Assembly: GCA_947499715.1 (NCBI GenBank)
Contig: CANMPL010000003.1
Location: 372,001-436,000, forward strand
Origin: an uncultured Paracoccaceae bacterium
GTDB lineage: Bacteria > Pseudomonadota > Alphaproteobacteria > Rhodobacterales > Rhodobacteraceae
DNA: 64,000 nt
Direction of reading: 5' to 3'
The notes under the pieces: generated by a model
Seen by the model: the letters and a program-made list of their open reading frames with translations, nothing else
What the model was told of the DNA's origin: nothing
Databases searched by the model: none
Position numbers and translations under genes: made by a program
Shown: piece after piece, positions 48,792 through 57,745 of the stretch
Position numbering within the stretch: the first letter of the stretch is position 1
Layout of the letters: each line of letters starts with the position of its first letter

Positions 48792-49988
48792 ATGCTGCGC
48801 GCACTGCTCATCACGATGCTCACCGTTTTGTTCACGTCATCCGCGACCGCGCAAGAAGCGGCTGAACCGGATCGTTCTGCAACAGGCGGGGCGCAAACGC
48901 TCGAAGATATCCTTGCCCGCCAACGCGGTGAAACCATTGACGACAGTTTCCGATCTGATGATGTCGGTAACCCCGATAGCGCCGCCGCGATCACCAACCA
49001 GCTTGGCACCTTGGGGGGTGCCTCTGATCCCGAACTCTGGCGCGCGCTGCGTTATGGATCTGCCGACATCACCGCCTCTAACAAAGGACCTGCGGCGACA
49101 GTACTTGTGCAGGATGGCGGGATGCGCTGGCTGACATTCCGCGAAGGCCCGCTTGTGACCTACGGCGGCTATTTGCTGCTTGGCACCCTTGCTTTGCTGG
49201 TCTTGTTCTACTTCATCCGTGGCCGCATCATGATCCACGGCGAAAAAACCGGGCGCACGGTGGAGCGTTTCAAATGGATCGAACGCTTTGGCCACTGGCT
49301 GCTGGCGGGGTCCTTTATCCTTTTGGGGCTGACCGGGCTGATATCGCTGATGGGGCGCAAATTCCTGATCCCCGCATTTGGGCATGAGGCTTTCGCCTTT
49401 ATCGCGGTGGGGTCAAAGTGGGTTCACAACAACGTTTCCTGGGCCTTCATGCTAGCCCTTGTGATGATCTTCGTGATGTGGGTCGTCCATAACCTGCCAC
49501 ATCCAACCGACCTCAAATGGCTGGCCAAAGGCGGCGGCATTTTCACCAAGACCCATGTCCCCGCCAAGAAATTCAATGCCGGGCAAAAGCTGATCTTCTG
49601 GGCCGTCATCGTCCTTGGCACATCCATTTCGGTCAGCGGTCTGGCGCTTTTGTTCCCGTTCGAGATCAACATGTTCGCCGCCACTTTTGCGAAAATGAAC
49701 AGCCTCGGGATATCGGGCGCGCTTGGTTTGGGCGAATTGCCCACCGTCCTTGCCCCGCACGAGGAAATGCAATTCGCCCAGCTTTGGCACGCCATCGTCA
49801 GCTTCGTGCTGATGGCGATCATCCTTGCGCATATCTACATCGGCTCGGTCGGCATGGAGGGCGCATTTGACGCGATGGATTCAGGCGATGTCGAAGAACA
49901 ATGGGCGCACGAGCACCACTCGATCTGGATGGAAGAAGTGAAGGCAAAGGAAGGCGCCGCGCCCAAAGGTGCCTCGCCCGCTGAATAG
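48792..49988 (+). CDS. fdhC: Formate dehydrogenase gamma subunit, cytochrome b556
   Basis: The 398-aa membrane subunit has a Sec signal peptide (MLRALLITMLTVLFTSSATA) and an unusual periplasmic stretch of about 100 residues rich in acidic and Ser/Thr residues. Four TM helices of the cytochrome b556 fold begin near 125. Heme-ligand His candidates are in 'RFGHWLLAGSFILLGLTGL' and 'QFAQLWHAIVSFVLMAIILA', with 'AHIYIGSVGMEGAFDAMDSG' closing the last helix. The start has AAGGAAC upstream. It passes electrons to quinone or to a c-type cytochrome. The WD40-cytochrome gene begins one base after its stop. Confidence 0.93.
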   Translation: MLRALLITMLTVLFTSSATAQEAAEPDRSATGGAQTLEDILARQRGETIDDSFRSDDVGNPDSAAAITNQLGTLGGASDPELWRALRYGSADITASNKGPAATVLVQDGGMRWLTFREGPLVTYGGYLLLGTLALLVLFYFIRGRIMIHGEKTGRTVERFKWIERFGHWLLAGSFILLGLTGLISLMGRKFLIPAFGHEAFAFIAVGSKWVHNNVSWAFMLALVMIFVMWVVHNLPHPTDLKWLAKGGGIFTKTHVPAKKFNAGQKLIFWAVIVLGTSISVSGLALLFPFEINMFAATFAKMNSLGISGALGLGELPTVLAPHEEMQFAQLWHAIVSFVLMAIILAHIYIGSVGMEGAFDAMDSGDVEEQWAHEHHSIWMEEVKAKEGAAPKGASPAE

Positions 49989-51305
49989 ATGCGCGGGGCG
50001 CTGCCGCTCGTTTTCCTCCTTGCCGCTCCGGTGCAGGCACAGGACTTCTTTACGTTGCAGGGGCACGGCGGCCCAATCATGGACATCGCCGTGTCGCCCT
50101 CAGGGCAAATCGCAACCGCAAGTTTCGACAACGCGGTCGGCGTCTGGGATGGCACGACCCCACTCTGGTACGACGGTCACAAGGCCGCCGTAAACGTCGC
50201 CGCCTTCTGGACCGAAGAGATCCTCGTCTCTGCCGGGGACGACTTTGACGTCCTGATCTGGACGGACCCGCAATCGCCCCAGCGCCTTGGCCAGCACCAG
50301 GGCAAGGTCATCGCCCTCTCTGTTTCGCAATCCGCCCGGCGCGTGGCCTCTGCCAGTTGGGATGGCACCATTGGGCTTTGGCCCTTATCCCCGGACGGTG
50401 CCGGGTTGGACAATGCCACCCCGATGCTTCTGACCGGGCACAAACAGGGCGTCAATGATGTGGTGTTCTCGGACGACGGTCAGCGCCTCTACTCCGCCTC
50501 AACAGATGGCACGATCAGGGTATGGGACGTCAGCAGCGGGGCGGAATCGCAATTGCTCGTCAGCCACGGGTTTGGCGTCAACGAACTGATCCTCAACGAA
50601 GCGGACGGCTGGCTGGCTTACGGCGCCGTCGACGGCAGCACCCGATTTGTTGACCTGCAAACGGGCGGCCTGATCCGTGACTTCACCCTCAAACGGCGGC
50701 CGATCCTGTCACTGGCCTTCGACCCGACCTCTGGCCAATTGGCGGTCGGCGACGGCGACGGCTACATCATGATTGTGGACACCCGTCAGATGAAAATCAC
50801 CCGCGACTTTCGGGCCGCCGCGCGTGGCCCGATTTGGGCGCTCGCGTTTTCCCCTGATGGGCTGAACATCCACGCCGGCGGGATTGAGAACACGATGTAT
50901 TCCTGGCCCGTCGACACCATGACCGAACATGGCCAAATGAGCGCGCAAACCCGCAGCTTTCTCGAAAATCCCGATCTGCTTGAAAACGGCGAACGCCAGT
51001 TCAAACGCAAGTGTTCGATCTGCCATACGCTCACCGCAAGCAGCGCCCGCCGCGCAGGCCCCACCCTGCACAACCTCTTTGGACGGCAAGCCGGGACCGT
51101 GGCCGATTATACCTATTCCCAGACCCTGATTGGGTCAGATATTGTCTGGTCAGCCGCCACGATAAATGCTTTGTTCGACCAAGGCCCAGACCACTACATT
51201 CCCGGCACGAAAATGCCGATGCAGCGGATCGCAGGGCAACAGGATCGCGATGATCTGATTGACTATTTGCGGCGTGCAACCGCGACAGAGGAGGGACAGG
51301 AATGA
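49989..51305 (+). CDS. WD40-repeat protein fused to c-type cytochrome
   Basis: The 438-aa periplasmic protein has a signal peptide (MRGALPLVFLLAAPVQAQ), about seven WD40-like blades between residues 20 and 315 ('QGHGGPIMDIAVSPSGQIAT', 'TGHKQGVNDVVFSDDGQRLY', 'TDGTIRVWDVSSGAESQLLV') and a C-terminal class I cytochrome c domain. The heme motif is CSICH near residue 341, followed by 'GPTLHNLFGRQAG' and the Met ligand in 'PGTKMPMQRI'. The ATG follows the FdhC TAG directly, so it is part of the operon. It is a likely electron acceptor or docking partner of the formate dehydrogenase. The fusion is unusual for this operon type. Confidence 0.92.
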   Translation: MRGALPLVFLLAAPVQAQDFFTLQGHGGPIMDIAVSPSGQIATASFDNAVGVWDGTTPLWYDGHKAAVNVAAFWTEEILVSAGDDFDVLIWTDPQSPQRLGQHQGKVIALSVSQSARRVASASWDGTIGLWPLSPDGAGLDNATPMLLTGHKQGVNDVVFSDDGQRLYSASTDGTIRVWDVSSGAESQLLVSHGFGVNELILNEADGWLAYGAVDGSTRFVDLQTGGLIRDFTLKRRPILSLAFDPTSGQLAVGDGDGYIMIVDTRQMKITRDFRAAARGPIWALAFSPDGLNIHAGGIENTMYSWPVDTMTEHGQMSAQTRSFLENPDLLENGERQFKRKCSICHTLTASSARRAGPTLHNLFGRQAGTVADYTYSQTLIGSDIVWSAATINALFDQGPDHYIPGTKMPMQRIAGQQDRDDLIDYLRRATATEEGQE

Positions 51306-51430
51306 AAGCAAGAATGACCGCATTTGTGGCCATTGCCGTCATCGCTGTCGGCGCGAATTTCATCTTGGGCAACGCCGGTTTTTCCAGTCAGGAACGCAGC
51401 GCTGGCCCTTCGGTGCGCCTTGACAACTAA
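51302..51430 (+). CDS. Small single-TM protein of the FDH operon, 42 aa
   Basis: The short reading frame starts at ATG 51302, overlapping the stop of the WD40-cytochrome gene (ATGA), and encodes MKARMTAFVAIAVIAVGANF followed by about 22 residues ('ILGNAGFSSQERSAGPSVRL') to TAA at 51430. One TM helix is predicted near residues 6-24. GAGGGACAGG before it supplies a ribosome site. The overlap and hydrophobic profile argue for a real small membrane protein. It may stabilise the complex in the membrane; the function is unknown. Confidence 0.75.
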   Translation: MKARMTAFVAIAVIAVGANFILGNAGFSSQERSAGPSVRLDN

Positions 51431-51459
51431 GCGCTTGCGACAGGCGGGACACTGACGTC

Positions 51460-52164
51460 ATGAACGATATCTGGGCCGGTCTCGCGTCGGCGTTTTGGCT
51501 CATTGTGACCCTTGATCCCGATCTGGTCGAGATTACGCTGCGCTCGCTCCGCGTCAGCCTCTCGGCGCTTTTGATTGCCGCTCTGATCGCCCTGCCGTTT
51601 GGCACTTGGCTTGCCGTCAGACGCTTCCGGTTTCGCCGCGCGACCATTGCCGTGCTGAATGCCCTCATGGGCCTGCCCCCCGTCGTTGTCGGCCTTATCG
51701 TCTACCTTCTACTATCCCGCTCTGGCCCGTTTGGCGTCTTGGGCCTGCTCTTTACGCCAACCGCGATGATCATTGCCCAGGTTATCATCATTACCCCGCT
51801 TATCGCCTCCATCACCCATCAAGCGATGAGAGAGCTTTGGGCCGAATATCATGACCTTCTGATCTCTTTGAACACCAGCAATTGGCAGCGGATCCGCACT
51901 CTGATCTTCGATGGCCGTCGGGCGCTATTGACGGCCGCACTCGCAGGTTTTGGCCGTGCCATCGGTGAGGTTGGCGCGATCATGATCGTTGGCGGCAACA
52001 TCGACCACGCCACCCGCGTGCTAACAACCGCCATCGCGTTGGAGACCGGGAAGGGCGACTTTGCCCTCGCGCTTGGGCTTGGCTTTGTACTGATCGCGCT
52101 GGCCCTGTTGGTGAATTTCGCGATCCACGTCCTGTCCCGCACCGAACGAGAGGGGCGCTGGTAA
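51460..52164 (+). CDS. tupB: Tungstate ABC transporter permease TupB
   Basis: The 234-aa inner-membrane permease has about five TM helices. 'SLRVSLSALLIAALIALPFG' and 'LNALMGLPPVVVGLIVYLLL' open the helical core, and 'FGRAIGEVGAIMIVGGNIDH' near 160 is the EAA loop contacting the ATPase. These features fit the TupB/WtpB family of tungstate and molybdate uptake. Its start is 29 bases beyond the 42-aa protein; its stop overlaps tupC by one base. The placement directly after the FDH genes ties metal supply to the enzyme. Confidence 0.92.
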   Translation: MNDIWAGLASAFWLIVTLDPDLVEITLRSLRVSLSALLIAALIALPFGTWLAVRRFRFRRATIAVLNALMGLPPVVVGLIVYLLLSRSGPFGVLGLLFTPTAMIIAQVIIITPLIASITHQAMRELWAEYHDLLISLNTSNWQRIRTLIFDGRRALLTAALAGFGRAIGEVGAIMIVGGNIDHATRVLTTAIALETGKGDFALALGLGFVLIALALLVNFAIHVLSRTEREGRW

Positions 52165-52871
52165 TGCAGATGACAGCCACACTCGACGGGGCCAGCGTCA
52201 AACGGCGGGGCAAGACCATTCTGGGGCCGATCACCCATGACCTCGCACCGGGTGGCATCACCATCGTGCTTGGTCCTAACGGTGCGGGAAAAACCACCTT
52301 TCTCAAGGTCTTGCACGGTGTTGAACGGCTGTCAGCAGGACAGGTCGCATGGTCCGTTCCCGCCGCAGAGGCGCAGAAATCGCAATCCTACGTCTTTCAA
52401 AGCCCGATCATGCTGCGGCGCACGGTGGCGCAAAACCTCGCCTATCCACTTCAACTGACCGGGACCCCCAAGGCGCAGATCCAGACAAAGGTTCAAAGCT
52501 GGGCTGCCAAAATCGGTCTTGCCGATGCGCTCGACACCTCCGCCCCCCGGCTGTCAGGCGGCGAAAAACAAAAACTCGCATTGGGCCGCGCCCTGATCCG
52601 GGACCCCAAGGTTGTGTTTCTGGATGAACCCTGTGCCAACCTCGATGGCCGGTCGACCAAGGAGTTTGAGGCGCTCTTGATCACCGCCAAATCCGCAGGC
52701 ACCCGCATCATCATGACCACGCATGATCTTGGGCAAGCCAAGCGGCTGGCAGAGGATGTCATCTTTCTTTTGGGCGGCCAAATCGTAGAGGCAGGCCCCG
52801 CCCCTGCCTTCTTTGCCGACCCGCAAACCGCCCAGGCCCGCGCCTTTCTAAAAGGGGATATCGTCGAATGA
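52164..52871 (+). CDS. tupC: Tungstate ABC transporter ATPase TupC
   Basis: The 235-aa ATP-binding protein has Walker A 'VLGPNGAGKTTFLK' near 39, signature 'PRLSGGEKQKLALGRAL' near 130, Walker B 'VVFLDEPCANLD' near 153 and the H-loop 'MTTHDLGQAKRL'. It powers tungstate uptake. No MOP/regulatory domain is attached, unlike ModC. It shares one base with tupB and overlaps tupA by 4 nt. Expression is probably coupled to the FDH genes, although a separate promoter before tupB cannot be excluded. Confidence 0.92.
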   Translation: MQMTATLDGASVKRRGKTILGPITHDLAPGGITIVLGPNGAGKTTFLKVLHGVERLSAGQVAWSVPAAEAQKSQSYVFQSPIMLRRTVAQNLAYPLQLTGTPKAQIQTKVQSWAAKIGLADALDTSAPRLSGGEKQKLALGRALIRDPKVVFLDEPCANLDGRSTKEFEALLITAKSAGTRIIMTTHDLGQAKRLAEDVIFLLGGQIVEAGPAPAFFADPQTAQARAFLKGDIVE

Positions 52872-53674
52872 TCCGCGCCCTCGTTCTCATCTTCGGTCTT
52901 GTCACACATGCCGCGCAGGCCGACACGCTCAGACTGGCGGTCACGACAAGCTTTCATAACTCCGGCCTGTCGGATGTGCTCTTGCCTGCGATCAAAGCTG
53001 ACATCGACCTCGATGTGCAGCTTTTGGTCGTTGGAACCGGGCAGGCACTGCGGCTGGGCGAGGCTGGTGACGTCGATGCGATCCTTGTGCACTCCAAATC
53101 CGCGGAAGAGGCTTTTGTCGCCGCAGGCTATGGCACGCACCGGCGCGAGATCATGTATAATGATTTCGTCATTCTCGGCCCCGACACCGATCCCGCCAAA
53201 ATCGAAGACCAATCCACAGCAGAGGGTTCATTGCGCGCCATCGCCGCTGTGCAGGCCATATTCATCAGCCGTGGTGACAATAGCGGCACCCATAAAAAGG
53301 AACGCGCTTTGTGGCAAAACGCAGGGCTCGATCCCGCGACCCATGGTGATTGGTACAAAGAGGTCGGCGCAGGCATGGGCGCCAGCCTGAACACCGCCTC
53401 TGGCCTGAACGGCTATATCCTGTCCGACCGCGCCAGTTGGCTCAACTTTGGTAACCCCGGCCAGCTTGCGATCCTCTTTGCCGGCGATCCCGAATTGTTC
53501 AACCAATATGCCTACATCCCGGTTGATGCCGCCCGTCATCCACACATCAATGCAGATGCCGCCGCGAGGCTAGAGGCTTGGCTGACAAGCCCCGCCGCCC
53601 AAACCCTGATTGACGGCTATATGATCGCAGGCCAAACGCTCTTTACCTTTAACGCTTCGCCGACCTCCCCTTGA
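52868..53674 (+). CDS. tupA: Tungstate-binding periplasmic protein TupA
   Basis: The 268-aa protein has a signal peptide (MIRALVLIFGLVTHAAQA) and the TupA binding motifs. 'LRLAVTTSFHNSGLSDVLLP' contains the TTTS-equivalent anion loop, 'QLLVVGTGQALRLGEAGDVD' lies near 60, and 'FISRGDNSGTHKKERALWQ' near 135 supplies further oxyanion contacts. These motifs separate TupA from molybdate-binding ModA. The gene order B-C-A with 4-nt overlap to tupC is unusual, because many clusters place tupA first. It provides high-affinity tungstate for the formate dehydrogenase encoded just upstream. Confidence 0.93.
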   Translation: MIRALVLIFGLVTHAAQADTLRLAVTTSFHNSGLSDVLLPAIKADIDLDVQLLVVGTGQALRLGEAGDVDAILVHSKSAEEAFVAAGYGTHRREIMYNDFVILGPDTDPAKIEDQSTAEGSLRAIAAVQAIFISRGDNSGTHKKERALWQNAGLDPATHGDWYKEVGAGMGASLNTASGLNGYILSDRASWLNFGNPGQLAILFAGDPELFNQYAYIPVDAARHPHINADAAARLEAWLTSPAAQTLIDGYMIAGQTLFTFNASPTSP

Positions 53675-53687
53675 ATTTGGGCGTTTC

Positions 53688-53987
53688 CTAACAACTTTCC
53701 GTTGCCTGCAGCCGCGCCAGCTCAGCGGGGTCAATACGTTCTGCCCCGCGAATTTCAAGCCTTTCATGCGTCATCACCTGCCCCGCCCGACCGGCAAAAC
53801 AGGCACAATCCACCCCTTCAAGGTTGGTGCTGCAATATGAAAATTCCTGTGCTGCGATCTCTGCAAGCTCTGCTTGCGGCACCGGCCCCTCTCCACGCGG
53901 AATGACGGGCGTAAACGTCGACCCCACCGCCAGGGCCAAAATGACGCAAAGCGCCAAACCAATGGAAATGCCATATTCACCAAACAT
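53688..53987 (-). CDS. Small single-TM hypothetical protein with Cys-rich periplasmic part, 99 aa
   Basis: The protein starts [20 protein letters not shown] (TM helix at about residues 5-25) and carries about 70 residues outside. '[20 protein letters not shown]' and a C-terminal Cys give four periplasmic cysteines that could form disulfides. The ATG at 53987 has GAGGGAG upstream; the frame opens with TTG at 54002, less likely. It starts 12 bases after the stop of the 55-aa gene, so the two form a unit convergent with tupA (13 bases between stops). No family was recognised. Confidence 0.78.
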   Translation of the reverse strand: MFGEYGISIGLALCVILALAVGSTFTPVIPRGEGPVPQAELAEIAAQEFSYCSTNLEGVDCACFAGRAGQVMTHERLEIRGAERIDPAELARLQATESC

Positions 53988-53998
53988 GAAACTCTCCC

Positions 53999-54166
53999 TC
54001 AAGGCAGCGCCCCTTCCGACAGATGCACGGCACGCGGCGCGATTTCCGCCACATATGAATGCCGGATCTTCATCAACAATTGCTTAATCTGGCCCCAGAA
54101 TTCCCTGCCACCCCCGTCAAGCAGGATCAGACACGCCCACCCATCATCCCCACCACGCACGATCAT
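53999..54166 (-). CDS. Small hypothetical protein, 55 aa
   Basis: [20 protein letters not shown] is followed by '[20 protein letters not shown]' and '[15 protein letters not shown]'. The start ATG 54166 has AAGGTCGAG upstream, and the stop precedes the next ORF's ribosome site. The composition looks like real protein (mixed helices and strands, one Cys, tryptophans) and the codon use matches neighbours, which supports coding. The open frame extends to 54223, but those residues are low-complexity. It lies divergent from valS. Family and role unknown. Confidence 0.62.
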   Translation of the reverse strand: MIVRGGDDGWACLILLDGGGREFWGQIKQLLMKIRHSYVAEIAPRAVHLSEGALP

Positions 54167-54245
54167 TGTTCTCGACCTTGGCGCACACCCTTTTCCTTCC
54201 CCGCGCCCTCGGCTATCTGACAATCAACCAATTAGGACAGACACC

Positions 54246-57200
54246 ATGCCGATGGAAAAGACATTCGACGCCGCCACCCGCGAGCCACAGATCTACGCCG
54301 ACTGGGAAAACAGTGGCGCGTTCAAGGCCGGGGCCAATGCCTCCCGTGATGACACCTTCTGCATCATGCTGCCCCCGCCCAACGTCACCGGCCATTTGCA
54401 CGTCGGCCACGCCTTCAACCACACGCTGATGGACATCCTGACGCGCTGGAAACGAATGCAGGGCTTTGACACTCTCTGGCAGCCCGGCCTCGACCACGCC
54501 GGCATCGCGACCCAGTTGATGGTGGAAAAGGAACTGGCCGAAACCCAACAGCCCAAACGCACGGAACTGGGCCGCGAAGCCTTCCTGAAAAAGGTCTGGG
54601 ACTGGAAGGCCGACAAGGGCGGTGTGATCGAACAGCAGGCCCGCCGTCTGGGTGACAGCATGGACTGGTCCCGCTCCGCCTTCACCATGTCCGGCGCGTC
54701 CTCCGCCCCCGCCACCGAAAAGCCCGGCAACTTCCACGACGCCGTGCTCAAGGTCTTCGTCGACATGTACAACAAGGGCCTGATCTATCGCGGCAAACGC
54801 CTCGTGAACTGGGACCCGCACTTTGAAACCGCGATCTCTGACCTCGAGGTGGAAAACATCGAAGTCGACGGCCACATGTGGCACTTCAAATACCCGCTCG
54901 CGGGCGGTGAAACCTATGAATACGTCGAGAAAGACGAAGACGGCAACGTCACCCTGCGCGAGACCCGCGATTACATTTCCATCGCCACCACCCGCCCGGA
55001 AACCATGCTCGGCGACGGTGCCGTAGCCGTCCACAAGGATGACGAACGCTACGCCCCCATCGTCGGCAAGCTCTGCGAAATCCCCGTCGGCCCCAAAGAA
55101 CAGCGCCGCCTGATCCCGATCATCACCGACCCCTACCCCGATATGAATTTCGGCTCTGGCGCGGTGAAAATCACCGGCGCGCATGACTTCAACGACTACG
55201 AAGTCGCCAAGCGCGGCGGCATCCCGATGTACAACCTGATGGACACCAAGGGCGCGATGCGTGCCGACGGCAAACCCTACGCCGAAGAAGCCGCCACCGC
55301 CCAAGCCATCGCCAACGGCGAACAGGACTTTGACGAAGCCATGATCGCCGCCATGAACATGGTCCCCGAAGCCTACCGCGGGCTGGACCGGTTCGAGGCC
55401 CGCGCCCGCGTCGTCGCCGACATCACCGCCGAAGGCAACGCGGTGATGATCGAAAACCTGGACTATGACCCCGACGCAGAAGTAGGGCGGGCTTCAGACC
55501 GCCAAATCCCCTACGTCGAGAACAAAAAAATCATGCAACCCTTCGGCGACCGCTCCAAGGTCGTCATCGAGCCGATGCTCACCGACCAATGGTTCGTCGA
55601 CACCGCCAAAATCGTCGGCCCCGCTTTGGACGCCGTGAAGAACGGCGAGGTCAAGATTATGCCGGAAAGCGGCGAAAAGGTCTTCTACCACTGGCTGGAA
55701 AACATCGAACCCTGGTGCATCTCCCGCCAACTCTGGTGGGGCCACCAGATCCCGGTTTGGTATGGGCCAAGAGTAATCGAAAGACCTGTCCCAGATAACG
55801 CTGGGTCTATCACGATTTACGACTACGACGATCCAATTCACTTTTGTGCTGCCACCGAGTCGGAGCTGATCGAATTAGCCTCATCCTACTATTCGGACAA
55901 AAGAGGCTATGGCGAGGGGAATGCGCTGAATGGTGGTCTCAACTTTGTCGACGATCAGGCCACTGCAAAGGCCCATCATTCTGATGTTGATGGTGCCGGG
56001 GCGTATTACGTTCAGATGTGGCGCGACCCCGACGTCCTCGACACATGGTTCTCCTCCGGCCTCTGGCCCTTTGGCACCCTCGGCTGGCCCGAACAGACCG
56101 AAGAACTGCAAAAATACTTCCCCGGCGATGTGCTGATCACCGGGCAGGACATCCTGTTCTTCTGGGTCGCCCGGATGATGATGATGTCTCAGGCGGTGGA
56201 GCAGAAAAACCCCTTCCACACCGTTTACCTGCACCAACTGGTCCGCGACGCGAAGGGCCAGAAGATGTCGAAAACCACCGGCAACGTCATCGACCCGCTG
56301 GACATGATCGACCAATACGGCGCCGACGCCCTGCGCATGTCCAACGCGGCGATGGCCGCGATCGGTGGTGTATTGAAAATTTCAGAAGACCGCATCAAGG
56401 GCTACCGCAACTTCGGAACAAAGCTCTGGAACGCCTGCCGTTTTGCCGAAATGAACGGCGTATTTGATGCGCCCACTTTGTGTATAGGTTCTGCACAGGA
56501 TGTGCATGGTTTGTGTACCGTTAACGCTTGGATCATCGGCGAAACCGCCCGCACCCGCGAAATCGTCGATCAGGCCCTGACCGAATACCGCTTCAACGAC
56601 GCCGCCAACGCGCTCTACGCCTTTGTCTGGGGCAAGGTCTGCGACTGGTATGTGGAATTGTCCAAGCCGCTGCTGCTCGATGGCTCGGACGCAGAAAAGC
56701 TGGAAACACAAGCGGTTATGGCATGGGTCCTCGACCAATGCGTAATCCTGCTGCACCCGATCATGCCCTTCGTGACCGAAGACCTCTGGGGCATCATGGG
56801 CAAACGAGATAAGCCTCTGGTCCACACCGACTGGCCCACATACACCGCCGCCGACCTCGTTAACCCTGCTGCCGACGCCGAAATGAACTGGACGATCTCT
56901 TTGATCGAAGGCATCCGTTCGGCCCGCGCGCAAATGAACGTCCCCGCAGGCCTGAAAATCCCGGTTATTCAAACAGATAGCGATGATGCCTCTGACGCGG
57001 CGCTGGCCAACAACATGGCGATGATCCAGAAACTCGCCCGGATTACGGGCGTGACCAAAGACGCGGCCCCCAAGGGGTCGATCACAGTTGCGACAACAGG
57101 GGCCACCTTCGCCCTGCCACTGGCCGATATCATCGACGTGGACGCGGAAAAGGAACGGCTTTCCAAGGCCTTGACCAAGATCGAAAAAGAGGCTGGCGGA

Positions 57201-57344
57201 TTGCGCGGACGTCTGAACAACCCCAAGTTCGTGGCTTCCGCCCCGCCAGAGGTAGTCGCAGAAGCGCAACACAATCTTTCACTCAGGGACGGCGAAATCG
57301 CGCAATTATCCACCGCACTGCAAAAGCTGGCTGAAATCGACTAA
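54246..57344 (+). CDS. valS: Valine--tRNA ligase
   Basis: The 1032-aa class I synthetase charges tRNA-Val. HIGH is '[16 protein letters not shown]' near residue 52, the editing domain carries '[15 protein letters not shown]', the KMSKS motif is '[11 protein letters not shown]' near 675, and a C-terminal coiled coil starts near 950 ('[20 protein letters not shown]'). The start ATG at 54246 gives the family N-terminus ([15 protein letters not shown]). Most of the gene uses C-ending codons strongly, but 55765-56010, 56455-56530 and short stretches near 56960 use AT-rich codons (AGA, TTA, GTA, ATA). These segments fall in variable regions of the enzyme. Essential housekeeping gene; gene-end motif D follows the stop. 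Confidence 0.96.
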   Translation: MPMEKTFDAATREPQIYADWENSGAFKAGANASRDDTFCIMLPPPNVTGHLHVGHAFNHTLMDILTRWKRMQGFDTLWQPGLDHAGIATQLMVEKELAETQQPKRTELGREAFLKKVWDWKADKGGVIEQQARRLGDSMDWSRSAFTMSGASSAPATEKPGNFHDAVLKVFVDMYNKGLIYRGKRLVNWDPHFETAISDLEVENIEVDGHMWHFKYPLAGGETYEYVEKDEDGNVTLRETRDYISIATTRPETMLGDGAVAVHKDDERYAPIVGKLCEIPVGPKEQRRLIPIITDPYPDMNFGSGAVKITGAHDFNDYEVAKRGGIPMYNLMDTKGAMRADGKPYAEEAATAQAIANGEQDFDEAMIAAMNMVPEAYRGLDRFEARARVVADITAEGNAVMIENLDYDPDAEVGRASDRQIPYVENKKIMQPFGDRSKVVIEPMLTDQWFVDTAKIVGPALDAVKNGEVKIMPESGEKVFYHWLENIEPWCISRQLWWGHQIPVWYGPRVIERPVPDNAGSITIYDYDDPIHFCAATESELIELASSYYSDKRGYGEGNALNGGLNFVDDQATAKAHHSDVDGAGAYYVQMWRDPDVLDTWFSSGLWPFGTLGWPEQTEELQKYFPGDVLITGQDILFFWVARMMMMSQAVEQKNPFHTVYLHQLVRDAKGQKMSKTTGNVIDPLDMIDQYGADALRMSNAAMAAIGGVLKISEDRIKGYRNFGTKLWNACRFAEMNGVFDAPTLCIGSAQDVHGLCTVNAWIIGETARTREIVDQALTEYRFNDAANALYAFVWGKVCDWYVELSKPLLLDGSDAEKLETQAVMAWVLDQCVILLHPIMPFVTEDLWGIMGKRDKPLVHTDWPTYTAADLVNPAADAEMNWTISLIEGIRSARAQMNVPAGLKIPVIQTDSDDASDAALANNMAMIQKLARITGVTKDAAPKGSITVATTGATFALPLADIIDVDAEKERLSKALTKIEKEAGGLRGRLNNPKFVASAPPEVVAEAQHNLSLRDGEIAQLSTALQKLAEID

Positions 57345-57346
57345 GT

Positions 57347-57380
57347 CTTTCTTTGGTTTACAAATATCCCCGCCGGAGGC
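57347..57380 (+). repeat. Gene-end motif, copy D
   Basis: CTTTCTTTGGTTTAC is followed by AAATATCCCCGCCGGAGGC, two bases after the valS stop. It is nearly identical to copy C over 34 bases. Two hairpins follow before the minus-strand Tat-like gene. Confidence 0.8.
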
Positions 57381-57449
57381 TCCAACACCTCCGGCAACAC
57401 AAACGCGTCTTCGGGCAAAAAACGCGTGCAAATTGCACCAGAATGTCGT

Positions 57450-57466
57450 GCGGGCCTTTGGCCCGC
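57450..57466. terminator. GC-rich hairpin at valS/Tat-like gene junction
   Basis: GCGGGCC pairs with GGCCCGC across TTT. A weaker palindrome, GTGCAA-A-TTGCAC, lies at 57426-57438. TGTCGTGC precedes the stem as at 17920. No T-run is present, so it is a candidate, not a proven, terminator. Confidence 0.45.
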
Positions 57467-57510
57467 CCCGCTGGATCAAGCTTGGTTAACGCGCCCACCA
57501 TCACGGCCGC

Positions 57511-57660
57511 TTAACGAACAACCCGTTCCACCGCCCGCAAACCACCCAGCGCCTTGTCATACACAAGCGTCAAAATCCGCCGTTCCTTCGCCAAAACAGG
57601 CACAAACCGCGCCACAGTCGCAGCACCCGTTGCTGCCAAAAACCCACGTCTGCTCAACAT
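57511..57660 (-). CDS. Small Tat-like signal peptide protein, 49 aa
   Basis: I found this frame by reading the minus strand in the gap after valS. It encodes MLSRRGFLAATGAATVARFV followed by 'PVLAKERRILTLVYDKALGG' and a basic end ('LRAVERVVR'). The twin-arginine context SRRGFLAATG is a good Tat motif and AAAAAAGGAG lies ten bases upstream of the ATG, an excellent ribosome site. Most of the product is signal, leaving about 25 residues. It is divergent from the HisC-like gene. Role unknown; it resembles small secreted peptides conserved in Rhodobacterales, though I cannot check this. Confidence 0.72.
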   Translation of the reverse strand: MLSRRGFLAATGAATVARFVPVLAKERRILTLVYDKALGGLRAVERVVR

Positions 57661-57745
57661 CTCAAGGCTCCTTTTTTATTGACCGGACAGCACCTTAGCG
57701 CATTCAAACGTTGCGCAAGAGGGGCCAAAATGCTGATCTTTCCCC

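Noticed and set aside
54213-55304. 363-codon open frame antisense to valS
   Set aside because: Low-complexity Gly/Val/Asp product opposite the valS HIGH and editing domains, an expected shadow.
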